A DNA stretch of 64,000 bases from Bog-473 sp963701955 (GCA_963701955.1 OY969694.1:62001-126000), one strand, 5' to 3'. Shown: positions 9,916 through 19,764, counted from the first letter of the stretch. Made by a program: numbers and translations. Notes: generated by a model not told the origin, from the sequence alone.

Positions 9916-10225
9916 ACTCGCTCCAATCTGATGAGGCCGGCGCCGTCATTGCGAAGCTGCAAGCCGCCAGGTTGCCATTCCTTGGCCGCGGTCAGGGCGG
10001 GCCGGTCGAGACTCGCTGCGCGAGCCCCGCGAAGATGCTGACATTGCAGCCCCGTTCCACATAGTGCCGACCAGCCTGAACGCGGCACAACGTTTCGACA
10101 ACAACCGGCAGCCGCGGGGTTGAGGAAATATGCGGAAGGCCTGAAACTCTCGTTGGTCACCATCGATCGAGGACCGATTGAGGACCGTCGGTCTGGCGGG
10201 TCCGTGATCGGCCCACCAGCCCCGG
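9916..10225. other. Intergenic stretch without a recognised gene
   Basis: These 310 bases lie between the methyltransferase start and the permease stop, both on the minus strand. I see no convincing reading frame, tRNA or strong hairpin. It should contain the promoter of the methyltransferase/GH16 pair and the end of the permease transcript. Confidence 0.4.
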
Positions 10226-12751
10226 TCACTCCGCCCGCAGGAGCAGCGAGGTGCGCGTCCTGGCGGCGGCCCGCCCCGGGAGGAGGGCGACCAGGTTGGC
10301 GAAGAGAACCGCCCCGAGCGCGACAGCGGCAATCGAGAGGGTGGGCACGGTCGGATGCGGCACGGCCGAGATGCCGTCAGCGAAGAGCGTCCACAACCAG
10401 CGTCCCAGGGCGATCCCGATCGGGATTCCGAGCACGACCCCAACCACGGCGGCCACCGAGGACTGCCAGGCCACCGAGGCGGCGATCTGTCCCGGGGTGA
10501 ATCCCAGTGCCTTCAGGAGGGCGAACTGACGCCGCCGTTGGCGGACCGATGCGATCAGCGTCAGTGCCAGGGCGCCGATCGCCCCGGCAGCGAGGACGGC
10601 GGCGAGCAGCGCGGGGGTCGCGCTGATGCTGTGGGAGTCGGCGATCTCGGCCGGGCGCAGTGCGCTGACCACGCCGCCGATCGGCGCGTCGGGATCAGAG
10701 GACCGGTTGAGCACCGCCGTGATGTGGTTGAGTGAGCGCAACGCGGCGGCCTGGCTCACGCCGGGCCGGACGGCGATGAACACCGCCATGGGGCCCGCGA
10801 CCGGGGCGCCCTGCTGGTTGAGGTCGGTGGCCGAGAAGAGCGACGACGCCATCACCGCCCCGGTCCCCATCTGCAGCGCGGGATCACCCGACCCGCCGAT
10901 CGTCGGCAGGGTCGCCGTCCCCACGACACGCAGGCGGAGCTTGGTGTGACCGTCCGTCTGAGCGACGACCGTGCCGCCGAGGTGTGCGTGCAGTGACGCC
11001 AGGGTCGCCGGTCCGAGCACGATCTGAGACGGCTCGTCCAGCACGTTGCCGGTGAGGATGGAGGGGTTCACCCGGGCGCCCGGCTTCATGGCCAGCACGG
11101 GCACGGACCGCCCGTCCAATTTGGCGGTCTCGAAGTAGACGCCGGCCCAATGGGCCACGTCCGGATCGTTGTCGAGTAGTGCGGTCGTCTCCGCCGCCGG
11201 CAGGTTCTCGGCGGCCGAGAAGCCGGCCAGCAGGGCGTAGTTCCAGTTCCATCCATACAGGGCTGGTTGGGAGACGAGGGCATTGAGGCTCGATGCGAAC
11301 GTGAGCGAGGTCACGATCACCGTGATCGCGACCACCGCTCCAAGCAGCGCGGAGCGCACCGGTGCGGCGTCACGTCCGGCGCGCCCGCCAAATGCCGATC
11401 GGATACCCAATACCGCGCTCGGGGGGAGCCCGGCCGCAGCGGCTCGGATCCACCCGGGGTCCCTGCCGGGGACGTCCGGCCTCTGTGCCAACCGGTGCGG
11501 CGCCACCCGGTAGGCGACCAGGAGCGCGGTCGCCGTGAGCGCCACGACGAACCAGAGGAACCCCAGCCCGAGAACGGTCCAATCGAAGTCCACGCCGATG
11601 TCGGGGTAGACGGACCGGACCGGGCCGATCGGGGCCAGCGGGGACAGCCCCACGGCGACCCCGACCGCGAGGAGCGATCCGGCCGCGATCGCGCCCATGA
11701 CGCCGGCGAGCCCGTCTGCCATCGCCATGGCGGGCCCGGCTCCGAGGGCTCGCACGGTCGCGCCCTCCTCGGCGTTGCGTCGGATCAGGCGGCTGATCAC
11801 CTGACCATTGATCACCAGCGCGGCGAGGGCGGCGATGAGCCCGAACACCCCGAGAGCGATGGCTTCGGGGCGGATGGCGCGCTCGGCCTTCGCGACGTAC
11901 GGGGCGTTCGTGGTCTGTCCTGCCACGGGGCCCAGGTCGGGGATGACCTTGTTCACGGCCGAGACGACGGCAGCTTCGTGCGCCAATCCGTGGACGAGAT
12001 GGAACGAGACGTACGAGTAGTAGGCGCAGCACGTCTCGAGTTGCCTGGTCAGCGCGGGCGTGATGACGGCGATCTGGTTGCCGAGAGCGGCATCATCATC
12101 CTGGACGACCTGGGTGTCCCACTCGACGATGCCGACGAGCTTGAACGGGACGATGAGGTGGGGCTTGTCATGCGGGTAACCGCTGAAGTTCGGTTGGCCC
12201 GCCTGGGCGTCGGTGAAGAAGGCCACGGGCAGGGTCGACCCGAGGTGAAGTCCGTACTGGGCGGCGGCCCCCGCGGACATGACGATCTCGTCGGTCCGGG
12301 TCGGGTCGGCCATGCGGCCCTTCAGGACGGTGACACGGTCCGTGGAGAAGTACGCGGCGTCGGGGCCCGTGCTGCCCTCCAGTGCCGGTGGCGCCTCGCC
12401 CGGCACGCCCGTTCCACGGTGGTGCCCGAGAACCTGCAAGGTGCCGTCGAAGCCGACGACGGGCACCGCTCGCTCGACGTCGGGGACCCGGGCCAGGGCC
12501 TCGACCACCTTCTGCGAGTACCCCGTGTTCGTGATGGGACCGAACTCGGTGAACATCCCCAGATCCGAGGGGTTGGTGCTCGCCAGGTAGGTCGGGAAGG
12601 AGGACTGCGTGCGGCGCGCCCCGGCCAGCGCCGCCATGGCGACGCCGCCCACGAGGCCGATGAGCACGACCAGGGTGAGGTAGCCGGCCCAGCGTTGGCG
12701 GAAGGTGGCCCGGAACCGGTAGCAGGATTCACGCACGACCGCTCGGATCAA
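10226..12751 (-). CDS. FtsX-like ABC transporter permease
   Basis: An 841-residue permease of the MacB/FtsX type. One N-terminal helix (GYLTLVVLIGLVGGVAMAAL) is followed by a large extracytoplasmic domain. A central group of helices precedes a second periplasmic-type domain, and three C-terminal helices contain the FtsX signature region (LLKALGFTPGQIAASVAWQS). TTG 12751 is chosen because GAGGAGGAGG lies 7 bases upstream; a longer frame extends upstream but lacks family similarity. No ATPase gene is adjacent, so the nucleotide-binding partner must be elsewhere. In actinobacteria such permeases export lipoproteins or peptides or act in envelope stress. Substrate unknown. Confidence 0.8.
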   Translation of the reverse strand: MIRAVVRESCYRFRATFRQRWAGYLTLVVLIGLVGGVAMAALAGARRTQSSFPTYLASTNPSDLGMFTEFGPITNTGYSQKVVEALARVPDVERAVPVVGFDGTLQVLGHHRGTGVPGEAPPALEGSTGPDAAYFSTDRVTVLKGRMADPTRTDEIVMSAGAAAQYGLHLGSTLPVAFFTDAQAGQPNFSGYPHDKPHLIVPFKLVGIVEWDTQVVQDDDAALGNQIAVITPALTRQLETCCAYYSYVSFHLVHGLAHEAAVVSAVNKVIPDLGPVAGQTTNAPYVAKAERAIRPEAIALGVFGLIAALAALVINGQVISRLIRRNAEEGATVRALGAGPAMAMADGLAGVMGAIAAGSLLAVGVAVGLSPLAPIGPVRSVYPDIGVDFDWTVLGLGFLWFVVALTATALLVAYRVAPHRLAQRPDVPGRDPGWIRAAAAGLPPSAVLGIRSAFGGRAGRDAAPVRSALLGAVVAITVIVTSLTFASSLNALVSQPALYGWNWNYALLAGFSAAENLPAAETTALLDNDPDVAHWAGVYFETAKLDGRSVPVLAMKPGARVNPSILTGNVLDEPSQIVLGPATLASLHAHLGGTVVAQTDGHTKLRLRVVGTATLPTIGGSGDPALQMGTGAVMASSLFSATDLNQQGAPVAGPMAVFIAVRPGVSQAAALRSLNHITAVLNRSSDPDAPIGGVVSALRPAEIADSHSISATPALLAAVLAAGAIGALALTLIASVRQRRRQFALLKALGFTPGQIAASVAWQSSVAAVVGVVLGIPIGIALGRWLWTLFADGISAVPHPTVPTLSIAAVALGAVLFANLVALLPGRAAARTRTSLLLRAE

Positions 12752-12973
12752 GCCCGACCCTCCTCCTCGTTTTCCTGCCTGGTCCCGAACGCGGCCCGGC
12801 GTCGGCCGGCCGCTCATGCTCCAGTGTCGCGGGGAAGCCCGGTCCGACCAAGGTGGGTACCCGCCGCCGGGGCCTCGTGTTAGCACCCGGACGGTGGTGG
12901 CGCGTCGCCAGGTGTGCACGGGCACCTCGGCTCGCCTCCAACGTGCGCCGCCGCCGGGCCTCCATGTGGAGAC

Positions 12974-13359
<386 letters not shown>

Positions 13360-13472
13360 GTCAGCCCACATCCTGCCACCCCTCCGCGACCACGGCGACC
13401 GCGACGAACATCGACCGACGAGTCCAGGTCGGAGGTGAACGACCTCACTGTCGTGATGGCAACGAGCGTCGG

Positions 13473-13478
13473 TAGGGT
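13473..13478 (+). promoter_or_regulatory. Putative leaderless -10 element of xseA
   Basis: TAGGGT sits 7 bases before ATG 13486 and no Shine-Dalgarno sequence is visible. This is the spacing expected when transcription starts at or next to the start codon. Confidence 0.55.
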
Positions 13479-13485
13479 GTCCCTG

Positions 13486-14919
13486 ATGTCCGGCGGCGCC
13501 CAACTCTTCGACCCCGAGTCGCCCCCGCTGTCCGCACCTCCGGGTGCCCCCGACCAGGACGAGGGCGAACCGGCCCACCCCCAGGCGCTGTCCATCGGTG
13601 GCCTCTACGACGCGGCGGAGGCAGCGCTCAATCGCGAGTTCCCCCGGAACCGGGCCCTGTGGGTGCGAGGTGAGATCTCGCATCTCTCGGACCATCGTTC
13701 GGGCCACCTGTATCTCGATCTGGTCGATCCCGACGACGTGTCAGCAGCGGGCGGAGCCAGGGCGAGGGGTGGAGCGCCCACCTTGCACGTCAAGTGCTGG
13801 CGCTCCTCCTGGGCGCCGTTGCGGCATGCGTTGGCCAAGCAGGGGATCGAGCTGACCGAGGGAATGGTGGTGGTCCTGCGCGGCACGATCGATCTCTACC
13901 GGGCCAAGGGCGAGCTGAGCCTGATCCTCGTCGACGTCGACGTCACCGCGCTGCTCGGGCAAATGGCGGCGGCGCGGGCACGCCTGCTGCGCGCCCTCGA
14001 GGGCGAGGGCCTCCTGCGTCGCAACGCCTCGCTGCCCCTTCCCGAACCGGCGGTGCACGTCGGCCTGGTGGCCAGCCCCGGCACCGAGGGGTGCCGCGAC
14101 TTCCTGGGCCAGCTGGTCGGATCAGGTCTTGGCTTCCGGGTCTCGCACGTCAAGGTGCCCGTGCAGGGACCCGGCGCGCCAGCCTCCATCGCTCGGGCGC
14201 TGGCCATGTTGAGCCGGAGTGAGTGCGACGTCGTCGCCGTCGTGCGCGGCGGTGGGGCACGAGCCGATCTGGCTGCGTTCGAGACCGAGCTGGTGGCACG
14301 CGCGGTCGCCGGTTGTGCGAAGCCCGTGTTCACGGGGATCGGCCACAGCGGCGACGAGACCGTGGCCGACGTCGTGGCGGCGCGAGCCTGCATCACCCCG
14401 ACCGAGTGCGGACACCAGCTTGTCGTCGCTCTCCGGCACTGGTGGACGGGTCACGTGGCCGATCCGGCCGAGCTGTTGGCCCGACGCGTGCACGCCTTCG
14501 TGTCGGCGGCCGAAGGGCGCGACGCCCAGGTCCGGCGCGGGCTGGCCGTCGCGGCGAGGCACCATCTCCGTGTGCACGCGGAGCGCCTGACCACCAAGGC
14601 GTCGGCCGTGCGACGGGGTGCACCGGCACGGGTCGAGGCGTGCGAGAGCACTGTTCGTGCCCGCGCCACCCGCCTCGGTCCGCTTGGGACAGGGCATCTG
14701 GGCCGGCAGGAGGAACGCCTGCACGGCTGGCGACGGTTGTTGGCCGCCTACGACGTGGAGCGGCAGCTCGAACGTGGATACAGCCTGACGCTCACCGCCG
14801 AGGGAACCCTGGTGCGCAGCGCCTCGGACCTGTCCGTGGCGCAGGAGATCGTGACGCGGCTCGCTGACGGTACGGTGCGCAGCACCGTGGTGGACCGCGA
14901 GGCAGGAGACAAGAGATGA
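13486..14919 (+). CDS. xseA: Exonuclease VII large subunit
   Basis: A 477-residue catalytic subunit of exonuclease VII, which degrades single-stranded DNA in both directions. The N-terminal OB-fold has ALWVRGEISHLSDHRSGHLYLDL (residues about 55-80). The exonuclease domain shows VVRGGGARADLAAFE and PVFTGIGHSGDETVADVVA, matching the conserved VxRGGG and GIGHExDxT motifs of the family; here the glutamate is replaced by Ser-Gly. ATG 13486 is supported by an upstream TAGGGT at leaderless spacing. It overlaps xseB by four bases (ATGA), the normal arrangement for the two subunits. Confidence 0.93.
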   Translation: MSGGAQLFDPESPPLSAPPGAPDQDEGEPAHPQALSIGGLYDAAEAALNREFPRNRALWVRGEISHLSDHRSGHLYLDLVDPDDVSAAGGARARGGAPTLHVKCWRSSWAPLRHALAKQGIELTEGMVVVLRGTIDLYRAKGELSLILVDVDVTALLGQMAAARARLLRALEGEGLLRRNASLPLPEPAVHVGLVASPGTEGCRDFLGQLVGSGLGFRVSHVKVPVQGPGAPASIARALAMLSRSECDVVAVVRGGGARADLAAFETELVARAVAGCAKPVFTGIGHSGDETVADVVAARACITPTECGHQLVVALRHWWTGHVADPAELLARRVHAFVSAAEGRDAQVRRGLAVAARHHLRVHAERLTTKASAVRRGAPARVEACESTVRARATRLGPLGTGHLGRQEERLHGWRRLLAAYDVERQLERGYSLTLTAEGTLVRSASDLSVAQEIVTRLADGTVRSTVVDREAGDKR

Positions 14920-15200
14920 GCGACTCCGGGGAGTCCGTCCCCGTCGATCAGCTGAGCTACACCGAGGCCAGCCGTGAGCTCGATGCAATCGTGGACTTCT
15001 TCGAACAGCGCGAGGTGGACGTCGACGTCCTCGTGGCGCGCCTCGAGCGCGCCACCGTTCTCATCGACGAACTCGACCGCCGGCTGCGCCGGACCAGGGC
15101 ACAGGTCGAAGAGCTGGTGCCCCGTCTGGACGCGCTGGGGACGGAACGTCCCGCCGACACGGGGGGAGACGGCGACGCCGAGGGAGGCAGTGATGGGTGA
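14916..15200 (+). CDS. xseB: Exonuclease VII small subunit
   Basis: A 94-residue, highly charged helical protein with LSYTEASRELDAIVDFFEQREVDVDVLVARLERA near the start, the usual XseB coiled-coil hairpin that binds the large subunit. The C-terminal tail is Gly/Asp-rich and probably disordered. ATG overlaps the xseA stop and its own end overlaps the start of the next hydrolase gene, so the three genes form a tight unit. Confidence 0.92.
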   Translation: MSDSGESVPVDQLSYTEASRELDAIVDFFEQREVDVDVLVARLERATVLIDELDRRLRRTRAQVEELVPRLDALGTERPADTGGDGDAEGGSDG

Positions 15201-15921
15201 GGGAACCGGGGACGACCGACTCTATTTCCGTCAGTTGCTCTCGGGTCGGGACTTCGCACGGGGTGACCTGATGGCCCGCCAGATGGTCAACTTCGTCTAT
15301 CTGGTCGGAGACCGGGAGACCGGCGAAGCGGTGGTGGTCGACCCGGCCTATGCCGTGCAGGACATCCTCGACCTCGTGGCGGCCGACGGCATGCGGCTGA
15401 CCGGCGTGCTCGGAACCCACTACCACGCCGACCACGTGGGAGGGCGCATCGGCGGTTACTCGCTCGAGGGGATCAGCACGCTGCTCGAGACGGTGCAGGT
15501 GCCCATCCACGTGCAGGCCGACGAGGTGCCCTGGGTCGAGCGCAACACCGGTGTCAGCCGCACGGAGCTGGTCGGTCACCACAGCGGCGACGTCGTGCGG
15601 GTGGGCGAGGTCGGTATCGAGCTGATTCACACGCCGGGCCACACGCCAGGGAGCCAGTGCTTCCTCGTCGACGGCCGGCTGGTCGCGGGCGACACCCTTT
15701 TCCTCGAGGGCTGTGGGCGCACCGACCTTCCTGGTTCGGACTCGGCCGCCATGTACGAGTCACTGCACACCCGCCTGGCGCGTATACCCGACGACGCCAT
15801 CCTGTTTCCCGGCCACATGTACTCGTCGGACCCCTCGGCCACCATGGGCGAGACCAGAAAATGGAACTATGTCTTTCGCCCGCGCTCCGAACAGGAGTGG
15901 CTGGCCACGTTCGGCGGCTGA
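15193..15921 (+). CDS. MBL-fold metallo-hydrolase (glyoxalase II-like)
   Basis: A 242-residue metallo-beta-lactamase-fold protein. The metal site is complete: THYHADHVGG near residue 76 (HxHxDH), HTPGHTPGS near residue 145, the bridging aspartate in VAGDTLFLEGCGRTD, and the final histidine in FPGHMY. The sequence around GRTDLPGSD resembles glyoxalase II and persulfide dioxygenase relatives. The substrate could be a glutathione- or mycothiol-type thioester or a persulfide. ATG 15193 overlaps xseB, suggesting co-transcription; the metabolic link to DNA repair is not obvious. Confidence 0.85.
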   Translation: MGEGTGDDRLYFRQLLSGRDFARGDLMARQMVNFVYLVGDRETGEAVVVDPAYAVQDILDLVAADGMRLTGVLGTHYHADHVGGRIGGYSLEGISTLLETVQVPIHVQADEVPWVERNTGVSRTELVGHHSGDVVRVGEVGIELIHTPGHTPGSQCFLVDGRLVAGDTLFLEGCGRTDLPGSDSAAMYESLHTRLARIPDDAILFPGHMYSSDPSATMGETRKWNYVFRPRSEQEWLATFGG

Positions 15922-15956
15922 CCCAGCGGGAAGATCAGCCGGGAGGAGAGGAGTGG

Positions 15957-17219
15957 GTGGGGTTGCACGCGGTGGAAGAAGTCGTGGTCGTGGGCGCGTC
16001 ACTGGCCGGGTGGCGTGCCGTCGAGACGCTGCGCGCCGAAGGCTTCGAGGGGTCGATCACCCTCGTCGGCGAGGAGCTTCACCTTCCCTACGATCGGCCC
16101 CCGCTCTCCAAGGAGGTGCTGGCCGGCACCTGGCCGCCTGAGAAGGCGGTACTGGCGGACAAGCGGCGCTCCAGCGAGCTTCGGATCCACGAGGTGCTGG
16201 GCCGCCGCGCCGTCGCGCTCGATGTCTCGTCCCGTGAGGTGCATCTCGACGACGGCACGACGCACCGGGGGGACGCCGTGGTCATCGCGACGGGAGCCGC
16301 ACCCCGCCGGCTGCCAGGCACCGACGAGCTGACGCAACGCGACGGGATGTTCACGTTGCGGACGCTCGACGACTCGCTCGCCTTGCGCGCCGCGGTGACC
16401 GCGGTGGACGGCGTGCGCGTGGTGGTGATCGGGGCCGGATTCATCGGCGCCGAAGTGGCCTCGACCTGTGCCGTGCTGGGATGCCGGGTCACGGTGCTCG
16501 AAGCGCTCGACATCCCGCTGCGCACCGTCATCGGTCCCCAGTTGGGCGCGCACTGCGCCTCGCTGCACGCCGCACATGGCGTCGACCTGCGCACCGGTGT
16601 CACCGTCAGGGGCATCCGTAAGGCGTCAGCCGGTGACCTGGCCGGCACCCCCGGTGGCCTCTCGGTCGAGCTCGGCGACGGCGAGATCCTGACCGCCGAC
16701 GTCGTCGTCGTGGGCATCGGTGTCACGCCGTCGGTGGGCTGGCTCGAGGGGTCGGGCCTCACGCTCGACGACGGGGTGCACTGCGACGATCGACTCTTCG
16801 CTGCCGACGGGATCGTCGCCGCGGGCGACGCGGCGCGTTGGCGCTGGCATCATGCTGAGGGGGACGAGGAGGTGCGGATCGAGCACTGGCAGGTCGCAGC
16901 CGAGGCCGGAGTTGCCGCGGCGCGCAGCGTGTTGGCCGGCCGGATGGATGCTCCCGCGTTCTCACCGATCCCGTATTTCTGGTCCGATCAGTTCGGTGTC
17001 CGTCTCCAGGTGCTGGGACGGCCGCAGGGCGACGACGACGTGGAGGTGATCCAGGGGTCACTCGCCGAAGGGAAGTTCGTCGCCGTCTTCGGGCGCGCCG
17101 GGCGGTTGCGCGCCGTCACGGCCATCGGAATGCCCCGGCAGCTCATGAAGCTGCGGCCTCTCCTGCAGAACGGCGCGAGCTGGGACGACGCGCTGGCGCG
17201 GGCCGTCGGGTCCACCTGA
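15957..17219 (+). CDS. NAD(P)H:ferredoxin reductase-type FAD oxidoreductase
   Basis: A 420-residue pyridine-nucleotide-disulfide-fold flavoprotein. It has the FAD motif VVVVGASLAGWRAVETLR at the start, the second dinucleotide motif VVVIGAGFIGAEVAS near residue 160, and the FAD-phosphate segment DGIVAAGDAARW. A C-terminal reductase domain (IPYFWSDQFGVRLQVLG) is typical of ferredoxin or rubredoxin reductases that serve cytochrome P450 or dioxygenase systems. GTG 15957 is chosen because GGAGGAG lies 8 bases upstream. No ferredoxin or oxygenase gene is adjacent. A weak hairpin (tcaggcg/cgcctga) follows at 17244-17268. Confidence 0.88.
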   Translation: MGLHAVEEVVVVGASLAGWRAVETLRAEGFEGSITLVGEELHLPYDRPPLSKEVLAGTWPPEKAVLADKRRSSELRIHEVLGRRAVALDVSSREVHLDDGTTHRGDAVVIATGAAPRRLPGTDELTQRDGMFTLRTLDDSLALRAAVTAVDGVRVVVIGAGFIGAEVASTCAVLGCRVTVLEALDIPLRTVIGPQLGAHCASLHAAHGVDLRTGVTVRGIRKASAGDLAGTPGGLSVELGDGEILTADVVVVGIGVTPSVGWLEGSGLTLDDGVHCDDRLFAADGIVAAGDAARWRWHHAEGDEEVRIEHWQVAAEAGVAAARSVLAGRMDAPAFSPIPYFWSDQFGVRLQVLGRPQGDDDVEVIQGSLAEGKFVAVFGRAGRLRAVTAIGMPRQLMKLRPLLQNGASWDDALARAVGST

Positions 17220-17457
17220 GGGCCGCCGTCCCCGGGTACCATTTCAGGCGGCGGAAGGTCACGCCTGATCGCATCGTCATGCCTGGTACGGGGAGAAATT
17301 GTGTTCTCGTTGTGCACTCGGCGGCCGACTAATGACTGTTCACTGAGGCGGTGAGTGGCGGAGGTCGCCCGATGCTCGGCCGACGCGTCGGCGAGAGGAC
17401 TCTGGTGGCGATGCCCTTTTGTCCCGGGGAGAGCGAGACCCCTGACGAGGAGCGAAC

Positions 17458-17739
17458 GTGTCTGCGAAGAAGAAGCACACCGTCGAGGAGATCGTGACCA
17501 AGCTCGGGGAGATCGAGCACCTCACCGATCAGGGGATGTCGGTCGCCATGGCTGCCAAGTCACGCGACGTCACCGAGCAGACCTACTACCGCTGGAAGGC
17601 TCGGTACGGGGAGATGCCCGGGGACGAAGCTGAGCGGATTCACGAGCTCGAGCAAGAGAACACCCGATTAAAACGCATCATCTCCGAACAGGCCCGAGAC
17701 ATCGCGATGCTCCAGGACTTGAACGAGGGAAAATTCTGA
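17458..17739 (+). mobile_element. IS3-family transposase orfA (IS407-type)
   Basis: A 93-residue protein with a helix-turn-helix (HTVEEIVTKLGEIEHLTDQGMSVAMAAKSRD then TEQTYYRWKARYG) and a C-terminal leucine-zipper-like coil (HELEQENTRLKRIISEQARDIAMLQDL). This is the orfA of IS3-family elements, which binds the terminal repeats and normally fuses to orfB by frameshifting. GTG 17458 has GAGGAG upstream. The frame itself is intact, but orfB directly after it is broken off, so the element is inactive. No left terminal repeat was clearly identified in the 230 bases upstream. Confidence 0.85.
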
Positions 17740-17850
17740 GCCCGGCGCGGCGGAGGGAGGCGGTGGACTACCTGGTCCGCCGCTACGAGATCTCCGAGCG
17801 CCGGGCGTGCAAACTTGCTCGCCAACACCGCTCCACTCAGCGCTATGCGG
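17736..17850 (+). pseudogene. Truncated IS3-family orfB (transposase) remnant
   Basis: In the frame that overlaps the orfA stop, the sequence reads LSPARRREAVDYLVRRYEISERRACKLARQHRSTQRY, the start of an IS3-family orfB (N-terminal HTH_21 region). Similarity stops right after STQRY, near 17850. The DDE catalytic domain of about 200 further residues is absent, so this is a remnant without transposition activity. The break marks the right-hand junction with unrelated sequence. Confidence 0.8.
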
Positions 17851-18258
17851 CGATGCACGGGGTCGATCCGGGCCTGGTCGTCGTGGCCACCGGGTACCCG
17901 GACCAATGGACGGATACGGTGGATCCCGGTGGTGCGCCCGGTGACCAGCCCGTCGACGAGCAGCACGTCGACGGCCGGCCCACCTTCGATGCGCTGATGC
18001 CGGCGGAGGGCCTCGACGAACGGGACGATGCAGGGGAGGAAGGCCGGCGTGTCGCCGACAGGGTCCTCGGAGCCGATGGCCTCTGTGACGCCGTCATCGA
18101 CACGGTTCAGGCGGTGGGGAGGATCCCGATCACTGTCGTCGGGGGATTCGTGCGTTTCACCTTGGACTCGGGATCGGCGTGCGTGCACGGTGCGCGCGCC
18201 ACTGCGGGTCTGCTCGGGCGGCTCGTGCCGAGCGGGCGATGCAGGCCCCGGGGTCGGC
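17851..18258. other. Unassigned stretch between IS remnant and glpK
   Basis: About 400 bases with coding-like base composition on both strands but no protein I recognise. The plus frame continues the broken orfB to a stop at 18269. A minus frame reads ALRRHQRI then VDVLLVDGLVTGRTTG with very GC-rich third positions, and could be a gene fragment cut by the insertion. No start codon with a ribosome site supports either reading. Best treated as decayed or rearranged DNA. Confidence 0.35.
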
Positions 18259-19764
18259 TCAGAACGTAATACCCGTGAGCTCGGGGATCGTCGCCTCGGC
18301 CTTGGCCCGGGCGGCGAGCCAACGCTCCCGGCGTACCTCCCGCTCTGCGTCACCGTCTCGCGGATGGACGATCCGCCTCGGGACGAACGTGCTGGCCAAC
18401 TCGTCGCTCGACCCGTACGTCCCGAGGGCGAGTCCCGCCAGGAGCCCGGCTCCCAGCGTCGTCGCCTCCAGCACGGGTGCGATCTCGACCGGCCGGCCGA
18501 TGGCGTCGGCCAGAGCCCCGACGAAGACCTCGTTCGCCGACATGCCCCCGTCCACCCGGAGCGCCTCAATCGGGAGCCCGGAGTCGGCCTCCGTCGCCTC
18601 GACCAGGTCGGCACCACGATGGGCGATCCCCTCGAGCACGGCCCGGACGATCTCGGGCCGTCCCGAACCCCGGGTGAGCCCCACGAGGGTCCCCCGAGCG
18701 CCGAAATCCCACAGCGGGGTGCCCAGCCCGAGGAGGGCCGGGACGAACCAGACGTCTCCCGACGACGGGCAACGCGCCGCGACGTCGGAGGACTCTGACG
18801 CCGTGGCGAGGATCCCCAGGTCGTCGCGTAGCCACTCCACCGACGTCCCGGCCGAGAGCATGACGGCCTCGTTGCCCCAGGTGGGCACCCCGCCCACCTG
18901 GAAGGCCACAATGGGAAAGGTGCCGGCGGGGAACCGGACCGCCTGACGGGGCCCCGGACCCGGCCCGGTGCACTGGTCGAGCATCCCTCCCGTGCCGAAG
19001 GTGGCCTTGGCCGAGCCCGGCAGGGTGCACCCCTGGCCGACCAGCGAGGCCTGCTGGTCTCCGGCGATGCCGCAGATCGGGGGCGCTCCCGCGAGCGCGG
19101 AGGCCTCACCCGCCGGTCCCGAGGAGTCGACGATGGCCGGTGCCATCACGACCGGGATCCCGAGGCGCTCAAGCAGCCGCTGGTCCCACGTCATGGAGGT
19201 CGGATCGACGAGGGCGGTGACCGCGGCGTTGGTTGCATCGGTGACGTGAAGAGCTTCGGTGGTGCCGGCGCCTCCTCCCGAGAGCGTCCACGCCACCCAG
19301 CTGTCCACGGTGCCGAAGCACAGCTCACCGGCCTCCGCGCGCGTCCGCTCCGGATCGACCGCGTCGAGGATGGCCATCACCTTGGTCGCCGACGCGTTGG
19401 GCGCGAGGCGGATCCCTTCGGCCTGAAGTGCCAGGCAGGTGCCGACCGTGCGAAGGTCCTGCCAACCGATACCCGGCGCGAGCGCCCGGCCGGTGGCGCG
19501 CTCCCATACGAGGACCGAGGCGCGTTGGTTGGCGATGGCCACCCCGGCGACAGGCCCGCCGGCCCGAAGGGCGGCACCGGCCACGGAGAGCACCGCCCCG
19601 GCCATGGCTGCTCCGTCGAATTCCACCAGTCCGGGCGCCGGCGAGGCGGGGAGGAGCGGGACCCGGTGCTCGTGAGCCAGAGTGGCGTCGGGCCGCACGA
19701 TGGAGGCTCGAACGCTCGACGTCCCCACGTCGACGACGAGGACGCTGCCGTCCGAGCCGCTCAT
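18259..19764 (-). CDS. glpK: Glycerol kinase-like FGGY carbohydrate kinase
   Basis: A 501-residue FGGY-family kinase. The phosphate-binding start VLVVDVGTSSVRASIV lies near residue 8 and GIGWQDLRT marks the glycerol-kinase substrate region. GIAGDQQASLVGQGC and ATFGTGGMLD form the central FGGY signature region, and the C-terminal ADP site is LRVDGGMSANEVFVGALADAIGRPV. The reaction is glycerol + ATP to glycerol-3-phosphate. The ATG overlaps the stop of the upstream FAD oxidase by four bases, and that gene overlaps glpD, making one coupled operon for glycerol and glycerol-3-phosphate metabolism. Other sugar substrates are possible, but the neighbours favour glycerol. Confidence 0.85.
   Translation of the reverse strand: MSGSDGSVLVVDVGTSSVRASIVRPDATLAHEHRVPLLPASPAPGLVEFDGAAMAGAVLSVAGAALRAGGPVAGVAIANQRASVLVWERATGRALAPGIGWQDLRTVGTCLALQAEGIRLAPNASATKVMAILDAVDPERTRAEAGELCFGTVDSWVAWTLSGGGAGTTEALHVTDATNAAVTALVDPTSMTWDQRLLERLGIPVVMAPAIVDSSGPAGEASALAGAPPICGIAGDQQASLVGQGCTLPGSAKATFGTGGMLDQCTGPGPGPRQAVRFPAGTFPIVAFQVGGVPTWGNEAVMLSAGTSVEWLRDDLGILATASESSDVAARCPSSGDVWFVPALLGLGTPLWDFGARGTLVGLTRGSGRPEIVRAVLEGIAHRGADLVEATEADSGLPIEALRVDGGMSANEVFVGALADAIGRPVEIAPVLEATTLGAGLLAGLALGTYGSSDELASTFVPRRIVHPRDGDAEREVRRERWLAARAKAEATIPELTGITF

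Noticed and set aside
11267..12883. 538-codon open frame opposite the FtsX-like permease
   Set aside because: Antisense to a well-supported permease; composition is Arg/Gly/Asp-rich without any motif.
17244..17268. Inverted repeat tcaggcg/cgcctga as an IS terminal repeat
   Set aside because: The arms face each other within 25 bases, so it is at most a weak hairpin after the reductase gene, not an IS end.
17851..18258. Endonuclease V fragment on the minus strand
   Set aside because: Only a VDVLLVDG-like segment resembles the family; the following HPRR motif is absent in all frames, so the match was not accepted.
17640..19109. Long plus/minus frames overlapping the IS remnant and glpK in another frame
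   Set aside because: The part inside glpK is a shadow of the kinase frame; only the segment 17851-18258 was kept as unassigned.
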